Source: Tupaia tana (lineage: Eukaryota > Chordata > Mammalia > Scandentia > Tupaiidae). Taken from it: a stretch of DNA of 64,000 nt. The position numbers and the translations under genes were made by a program. The stretch's first letter is position 1, and every line of letters starts with the position of its first letter. The stretch lies in the NCBI GenBank assembly GCA_026018925.1, contig JAKSZU010000002.1, positions 88,671,975 through 88,735,974 on the forward strand. The letters are read 5' to 3'. Below the pieces are notes generated by a model. The model had not been told where the DNA came from and did no database searches. It saw nothing but the letters and a program-made list of their open reading frames with translations. Positions 57,961-64,000 of the stretch are shown one piece after another.

Positions 57961-58547
57961 CCTGTCACACTGCCAGGGCAGGAGGGCAGCTGACCTCCTG
58001 ACAGCGTCTCTATCTTTCTTGGGAAACCAGACTCTGCAGTGTCTTGTGCCCACTCAGGCAGTTAGGAGGGCTGTAGCTTCAGTAAGAAAGGGGTATAGCT
58101 CAAAAGACTTCCCATTAAAGCACCGCTGCCTGGCCCCAGTAACCAGACAGAGAAGCAGACAGACAGGTAGACACTTTTCATCTTAATGGTGATTGTGTCT
58201 ATTCAATAGATTGTGTCTGCCCATTCCAACAACCAAGACTTTTAATCAGATGAAATAGAACATAAAATGACTTTAAAAAGTTAACGCAATATAAATATAT
58301 AGCTCATGTTGTCTGTACTTACTCTGAGAATGTATACAGACCCCAGATCATGGAATCTTTATAATGCTTCTCTGTCTCTCACTGGCATTAAGTGTTTTGT
58401 CTCTGTATGTAACTCCCTATTATAATCAATTTTCCTTAGGTCATTTTTTTTTCTTTCCTTTTTTACTTAGAGATATCCACGTATCAATAGCACAGGATTG
58501 GGGCTATTGTTTGAACTTACAAAATTTCTAAAAATTCATTCCATTTC

Positions 58548-58796
58548 GGGACCAGCAGATGGCATAATGGTTATGTGGCTGGATTCTCATGTAGACCACT
58601 GGGGTCGGAATCCTGGACCTGGTGGCTTTATATTCACGCCTGGCATGCGTGTGTGTGTGCCCAAGATCCAGAGAGGAGAATGGAGGAGAAGGGATTGCAA
58701 CGTGGCCTAACCCTGTGGGATGATTTCTTGCTTTCTGTCTCTGGCAAGTGCATGAGCACTATAGCAAAAATCTCTCTCTTAAAAAAAAAAAAAAAA
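58548..58796 (+). mobile_element. tRNA-derived SINE with target duplication
   Basis: Complete forward copy starting gggaccagcag with a poly(A) end, flanked by tcattccatttc at 58536-58547 and 58797-58808. Confidence 0.95.
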
Positions 58797-58879
58797 TCAT
58801 TCCATTTCTGAGAGTCTGCCAGCTGTCATGGTTTCACTCATGTTCTTTATGCTCTCTGACTGTGGGTGTGAGCAGACAT

Positions 58880-59075
58880 TATCCTTTCTTAAAATTGACT
58901 TATTATTTTTACATAATTTTGCTATAGTGCACTTGCACTTACCAGAGAGAGAGAGAGAGAAGAGAGAGCACAAGAGGGAAAGTGAGAAACCAAGCTGCCA
59001 GGTCCAGGACTCAAATAATGGTTGACCATGTGGGGGTCCAGCACCTTACACATCATGCCACCTTCTGGCCCTAGC
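58880..59075 (-). mobile_element. tRNA-derived SINE, short form
   Basis: 'gctatagtgcacttgcactt', GA-rich, then directly 'accaagctgccaggtccagg', 'gactcaaataatggttgacc' and 'ccaccttctggcccta'. Confidence 0.85.
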
Positions 59076-59399
59076 AGTACATCACCTTTAAGTGGATTCT
59101 TTCATCCTTGTTGCCTACTTCTCCAGTTCCTTGTTTTCCTAAAGAATCTCGCATTGGACTTTGTCAATGACCCCTAGTGTTTAAACTCTTCCCTTTGTGA
59201 AGTCTTCTCCCAGACTCTTTTCCATGCCTTTATTGTCTAGTCTGCTACTTCAGTTCTCTCTCATAAACAGGTTTCCAGCTACCTGATAGGTAATTCATTC
59301 ATTTTGTTAGTTTAACTTAAAGATACTATATCACATCCATAAACTATTTCAATAGAATCGCTCTACTTCTGTGTACCAGTGTAAGTCAGGTCATTTTAA

Positions 59400-59985
59400 C
59401 ATCATTAATGGCTTCCACTGTTACAGGTTTTAGGCCTCTGAGCTCACAGGATCGAGCTCCTATGACTTCTGACTTTCCATTTCCCTTTTCCTTGAGCTTT
59501 AGACACACTTGCCTCTTCTCCACTTGGTGGGACACCACAGCTGTATTCCCACTGCAGGGCTTTTGCACATGCTGTTTCCTCTGCTGGAAAGCTCTTCCCT
59601 CCAGATGACCGTGTGGTTTTTCTCCTTCGGCTCCTTCAGGTGTTTCCCTAAATATCACTTGCTCCCGTTAGCTTCTTTGGCCACTGATTTAAAATTGCAA
59701 CCCTTCATTTCCTTGCCAAAACCAAAATCAGAGCCAAAAAAATCTCCCTGTCTTGCTTCATTGTTTTATTTTTCTCTTGATGTTTTTGCTCATTTAACAT
59801 ACTTTGTAGTTTACTTTTAAAAAATTATATTTTAAAATTATCTTCCCTATAAAATGTAGGTTCTAGAAAGGCACGGATTCTTCCTATTCTATCTTATATA
59901 TTGTTGAATCCTTTGTAGCTAGAGTGGGGCCTGGGGCATACGTAGTAGACACTCAGGAATGATTACTGAATAAATGACTGGGTGC
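59400..59985 (+). mobile_element. L2 LINE 3' end
   Basis: 'gcttttgcacatgctgtttc', 'ctgctggaaagctcttccct' and 'ggttctagaaaggcacggat' lead to an 'actgaataaatgac' end, the standard L2 3' order. The overlapping open frames are not a gene. Confidence 0.85.
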
Positions 59986-59999
59986 ATGTGTACATAGTA

Positions 60000-60950
60000 G
60001 TAGTTAAGAGATTTTAACAGGGTTACAGAAGCATTTTGAATATAGCTTAGTCAATGATGATTATAATTAATACATATTTAAGGCTCACAACTCTTGAGGC
60101 ATTTGAGGAAAATCTTCAACATTAAGGACCTTATAACCTAAAACAGAGGAGATTGTTAACTCCCATAAAGAAACGGTCAAACAATATATCATGAAACATA
60201 TTACGTGGTCTGATTCTATAATGATTGTATCACACTATCAAGATCCATTTCCTGCTGATAAGATATAACCTCCCTTGCCAGGATTTCTCTTTTTCTGTCT
60301 CTCTTTCTCTCTCTTCCTTCTTTCCTTTCTTCCATTTATTTTCCCCCCTTTTTTTAGAATGACAATATATTTTAGCATGTTTATTTTTTCAGACAATATC
60401 CGAGTTAAATTATACCAGCAAAAATACATGTATATATTTATGAAAATAAAAGAGAAAGAGCAAAGAGTTAAAGAGTTTTTTTTTTTTCAAAAAAATGAGA
60501 CTTTGCTAGGAACTATTAAACATTAAGCACCCAATTATCAGTTTTTGTTATAGCATTAAATGATAGAATGTGAAGTCCATCATAAATAAATTCAGTTCCC
60601 TATATTTTACTGAAGAACTAGTCACGGACATCAGGCTAAATCATAGCCAAATAAGGTGTTATCCTATATAGGATGCAGAGATCAAAATCTAACAAGGCTC
60701 CAGTATGATTGTCATTTAAAACACACTGGGAAGGGTTAGAGTCAGTTTTTATGTCATCTTCCTGCATATTATGGTTACACAGTCAATAACTGTAACCAAG
60801 CCCAGCGTGAGCCTGGATAGGGAAATTTAAAATCTGCAAAGCCTTGAAAGTGACAATCCTGTAGTGATAATCCTGATCTTAGTCTCCTAGAGCTGCCATC
60901 TGTAGCATTTCTTTTCTGCCCTAAAATTATGTGTTGGACTGGGGACACGG
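60000..60950. other. Intronic sequence, unassigned
   Basis: AT-rich; pyrimidine-rich patch at 60285-60330. Nothing recognised. Confidence 0.4.
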
Positions 60951-60954
60951 ACTG

Positions 60955-61025
60955 AATCTGGCTTCTGCCTGATATAGTGAGTAGCACACAGTAAGCATTC
61001 ACTCTACGTTTATTAAATGGGCTCA
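60955..61025 (+). mobile_element. L2/MIR 3' tail fragment
   Basis: 'gtagcacacagtaagcattc' followed by 'gtttattaaatggg' matches the common L2/MIR tail. Confidence 0.5.
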
Positions 61026-61289
61026 GAGCTCAGTTATCTACCCTGGTTCTCATCCCTTCTGAATTCATTTGAGCCTAATTCTTCTTCCCTTTCATATTTC
61101 ATGTGCTGTTAGCAAAGTTCAAAAGTTGAGTGGTTACAACTGATAATTGAATCATCTACGTCCAGCTATGACCAAATTTGTGAGTCAATATGACTTCAAA
61201 TCAGGAAGAAAAATTATGCTCCGTAACTGACCTGCCATTTTTACATTAAACCATTTCTATTCTATTGATTCTCTCATTCTCTGGATCCA

Positions 61290-61400
61290 CCGGTATGAAA
61301 TCACTGTTCGAGGGTTCACTCTGCCACCAATTCTTCTGTGACATTGGACAAGTAACCTATGCTGACATTTGATTTCCTCTTTAAATGAATGACTATCTAA
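61290..61400 (+). mobile_element. MIR fragment
   Basis: 'ttcgagggttcactctgcc', 'tgacattggacaagtaacct' and 'tttcctctttaaatga' follow MIR order. Confidence 0.55.
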
Positions 61401-61514
61401 TCAAAATTGCTATTAGTACAACACTCCCTATCCTATCTTCCCTGCTTTATTTTTCCTCCAGCTCTAAACTTCCATTATTTTTTCAGTTTTATTTTGTTGT
61501 TGTTGTTTCTTTAA

Positions 61515-61650
61515 TTTTTTTTTTTCCCTCCATTCTCCTCTTGTGATTTTGAGCACACATGTATAGACCCCCTGACTTGATTTTCAACTCGAACTGCAGT
61601 CGGCCATGTGGAAGTCTAGCACTTTAACCACTTCATAACCTGCTGGCCCC
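61515..61650 (-). mobile_element. tRNA-derived SINE, truncated
   Basis: Reverse copy of the body end and head only: 'ctccattctcctcttgtgat', 'tcgaactgcagtcggccat' and 'cctgctggccccag'. Confidence 0.8.
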
Positions 61651-61734
61651 AGATCTTTATTTTTAATTACATTGGGCTTAAAATAAGTGAGTAAATTTTG
61701 TTACAGTGAAATCTTTAGAACCTCAATTGAATTG

Positions 61735-61985
61735 AGTTTTGGATATCTGTCTGCTCCGCAACTCAAGTTTAAATTTAATAGCTGCTGTAACGGTGCTAAA
61801 AAGTAGGATCTTTGATAAATGATTATATCATGAGGCCTTCACCCTCATGGGTGAAATTGGTGTCATTATAAAGGGTAAATTCAGCCTTTTCCCGCTGTCT
61901 CTTGGCCCTTCCACCTCCTGCTTTTTGACGAGGGAGTGCTGGGTGATCAGCCCCAACACCTGTGCTGGTTCTTATGCTCAAGAAT
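61735..61985 (+). mobile_element. MaLR-type LTR fragment
   Basis: 'catgaggccttcaccctcat', 'ggtgtcattataaagggt' and 'gctgtctcttggcccttcc' match the mid part of MLT1-like LTRs. Confidence 0.55.
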
Positions 61986-61999
61986 TAGAGATGTGAAAA

Positions 62000-62739
62000 A
62001 ACAGAGGATAGTAAGCAAAGTTTATCAGGAAGGAGAAAAGGCTTCCAATGTAGTGGAAAGGGGCCCAAATGGGTTCCTGAAGAGGGGCTGGAGGTGAGGG
62101 ATTTTTAATCGAGTAGTCCAAGCAATGGGCTGGCTTTCTGATTAGAAAGTAGGCTTTAGAAAACGGTTACATGATAGTCTGAGTGATTTATTGCCCGTGG
62201 AGTTCTGTACCTTTTTTTAAGACATAGTTACTAAATAGAAACCGTTGTCCTTAGCTACAGTTGCTTTGAGTCCCAATACAACCAGCTTTTGGTTGTGAAA
62301 ACTTAACCATTTTGACTCCATCTTGGGTGCTCAATTAATGAAGATCCCATTAGATCTCATGCCCTAATTACCTCCTAAGTGCCCTATATCATATTTCACC
62401 AACATTATTCCATTAAAAGTAAGAGTTTCAACATATGAATTTGGGGAGGCAAAGATATGTAATCCCTAACATATTTAATGATAATTATAAAATATAAATA
62501 AATCAAAATTAATTGATTTAAAATATAATTGACTTGAAAGTTTACAGGCTCTGTAAAGATTCTTTCACTAGTTAGATTCACTAGAAAGATTTGTGTACAG
62601 CATTATCAAACACAAATTTGGTTTTCTTGAAAGTGCTAAATACAAGACTGTGCAGACCATGAATCACAACGGAGGCAAAAGGAGGCAGGCTATTAAAGAA
62701 TTTGTAGTTATCAAAGTAGTCATGCATATACTTCATAAA
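62000..62739. other. Intronic sequence, unassigned
   Basis: Nothing recognised. Confidence 0.4.
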
Positions 62740-62756
62740 CTAAATATTTGGTTCTT

Positions 62757-63030
62757 TTTTTTTTTTTTTTTTTTTGGAGAGGTTTTTTTCACTATAGGGC
62801 GCGTGCGCTCGCCAGACAGACAGAGAGAGACATAGAGACAGAAAGCGAGAAATCACCCCCCAGGGGGGATGGTCACGCCACAATTCCTTCTCCTCCATTC
62901 TCCTCTCGGGATCTTGGGCACGCACGCACACGCGCCCGGCGTGAGTTGTAAGCCACCGGGTCCGAGACGCGAACCACAGTCGACCACGTGGGAGTCCAGC
63001 GACATAGCCATTACACTAACTGCTGGTTCC
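62757..63030 (-). mobile_element. tRNA-derived SINE, youngest-looking copy
   Basis: Full reverse copy with intact A and B boxes and the most CpGs of any copy (gggcgcgtgcgctcgcc, gagacgcgaacc, gtcgaccacgtggg). It has a poly-T of about 20 and a perfect duplication ctaaatatttggttctt (62740-62756 and 63031-63047). Confidence 0.97.
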
Positions 63031-63047
63031 CTAAATATTTGGTTCTT

Positions 63048-63700
63048 TAATGGGCAGTTTGAAATAGGGCCATGATTTGCTATTTCTGATCATGAAATTT
63101 TGTTCCACTTCCAATAGCACATTCGAACTATGATTGAAAAAAAAAAAACAGGTAATTTGTTAAACTAACAACTGTATAACCTTCTAGATCCATAATAGGG
63201 ATGAAATAGCATTGAACCTCTTTCAAAAATATAATTAAATATGTAAGTCCTTTCTGTCTCTATGACTAAAATGTACATCTAAATTTCATAGAATTTTCAA
63301 AAATGATGAACATATGAAATTCGAACATGTGAAATTTGAAAATAGGACTACTACAAAAGCTGACTTGTGATAAATATCATGATAGCAACATTAAACAGAG
63401 AGACAATTGCCTTCCTGAATATTGAATTAAGTGTTTTCTTGGTTACCTGAAGTCTGGGAGGTGATTTAATAAAATCGTGCAACAGTGTTTGGTGAGAAGT
63501 TTATTCCTCTATGTGCAGAGATCAGGAAAGAAACCCCACAAAGAGCAGGACACAGTAGAGGGATGTTCCTGATAGCTCCACATTAGGTCTTCACAGTACA
63601 CATCAAAAGGCAGAAGTGAGAAGAGGAACCATAGGAGGACAACCTATGAATGATTTTTCCAGGTGACCTCTGCAAATCTCAACAAGTAAGGTCAATTTAC
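63048..63700. other. Intronic sequence, unassigned
   Basis: Nothing recognised. Confidence 0.4.
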
Positions 63701-63719
63701 AAATCTAAAAGGCCAACTT

Positions 63720-63897
63720 AAAGTCCAGCCAAGGGCTGAATATTGCTACTTGAAAGACTGAGGCCACATAGGAACCCCAGGTTTGAGTCACAGCCCACCC
63801 TAAAAGCCAGGCACAGTGACCTATACCTAGCATTTCAGCTATTTGAGAGGGTGAGACAGGAGGATTATAACACAGCAAGAACCTGTCTGAAAAAAAA
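63720..63897 (+). mobile_element. 7SL-like SINE, decayed
   Basis: 'gccaggcacagtgacctata', 'catttcagctatttgagag' and 'gtgagacaggaggattataa' with 'agcaagaacctgtctgaaa' closely follow the 7SL/Alu monomer order, ending in an A-run. An additional related half-unit may lie upstream (63740-63810). Confidence 0.7.
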
Positions 63898-63899
63898 TT

Positions 63900-64000
63900 G
63901 TTTTTTTGGAGAGGGCGCATGTGCTCGCCAGAAAGACAGAAAGAGACAGAGAGACAGAAAGCAAGAAATCATCCCCAGAGGTGATGGCCACGCCACAATC
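63900..64000 (-). mobile_element. tRNA-derived SINE, cut by window end
   Basis: Reverse tail and body start: 'ggagagggcgcatgtgctc' through 'gatggccacgccacaatc'. Confidence 0.9.

Larger units (their letters stand above)
57876..64000 (+). other. ADGB: ADGB intron 1 (start)
   Basis: From the GT donor at 57876 to the end of the window. At least 6.1 kb with no second exon seen. Holds SINE, L2, MIR and LTR copies listed separately. Confidence 0.75.

Noticed and set aside
59408..59820. Possible gene with Phe/Leu-rich frames in ADGB intron 1
   Set aside because: L2 LINE 3' end.

Overview
Eukaryotic, placental-mammal DNA. The window holds the 3' end of one gene and the 5' end of the next, both on the + strand, separated by about 54 kb of repeat-filled intergenic sequence. 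The final coding exon of RAB32 (3075-3224, with 3'UTR and AATAAA signal) lies near the left end. The promoter, first exon and start of intron 1 of ADGB (androglobin; ATG at 57802, splice donor after 57875) lie near the right end. RAB32 and ADGB are neighbours in the same orientation in the human genome (6q24), so the locus assignment rests on two independent protein matches plus gene order.

Species: the dominant repeat is a lineage-specific tRNA-derived SINE with a head carrying A and B boxes, a roughly 170-bp body ending in a CT-rich stretch, and an A-rich or (AAAT)n tail. More than 40 full, partial or variant copies range from very decayed to CpG-rich and near-intact. A few decayed 7SL-like fragments are present, but no primate Alu and no rodent B1, B2 or ID. 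This fits a tree shrew (Tupaia, which is known for abundant tRNA-derived Tu-type SINEs), but the species call is inference because no consensus could be compared.

Layout. 1-3074: RAB32 last intron with old L1 pieces, one SINE and a 24-bp minisatellite. 3556-8900: unique sequence and a SINE cluster. 8900-12815: an ORF1-only (HAL1-like) L1 derivative with 5' tandem monomers, followed by related L1 3' ends. 16017-16482: solo ERV LTR. 16660-22290: an old local direct duplication, both copies later hit by different SINEs. 18955-20955: MaLR-type LTRs and an old LINE end. 22340-24400: old L1. 24845-27220: younger L1 with a 5' inversion (twin priming). 27236-29135: reverse-strand L1. 31640-33630: NOP58 processed pseudogene (-). 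35030-37060: old L1 split by three SINEs. 42180-44365: L2 copies. 48663-50310: TMA16 processed pseudogene (+), inserted inside a SINE. 53981-55551: SELENOT processed pseudogene (-), whose tail has become a microsatellite. 57595-57960: CpG-rich ADGB promoter. 57876-64000: ADGB intron 1 with L2, MIR, LTR and SINE copies, including the youngest-looking SINE of the window.

No complete protein-coding gene, CRISPR array, rRNA or functional tRNA gene was found. Most long open frames in the window are read-throughs of SINEs, LINEs or microsatellites.
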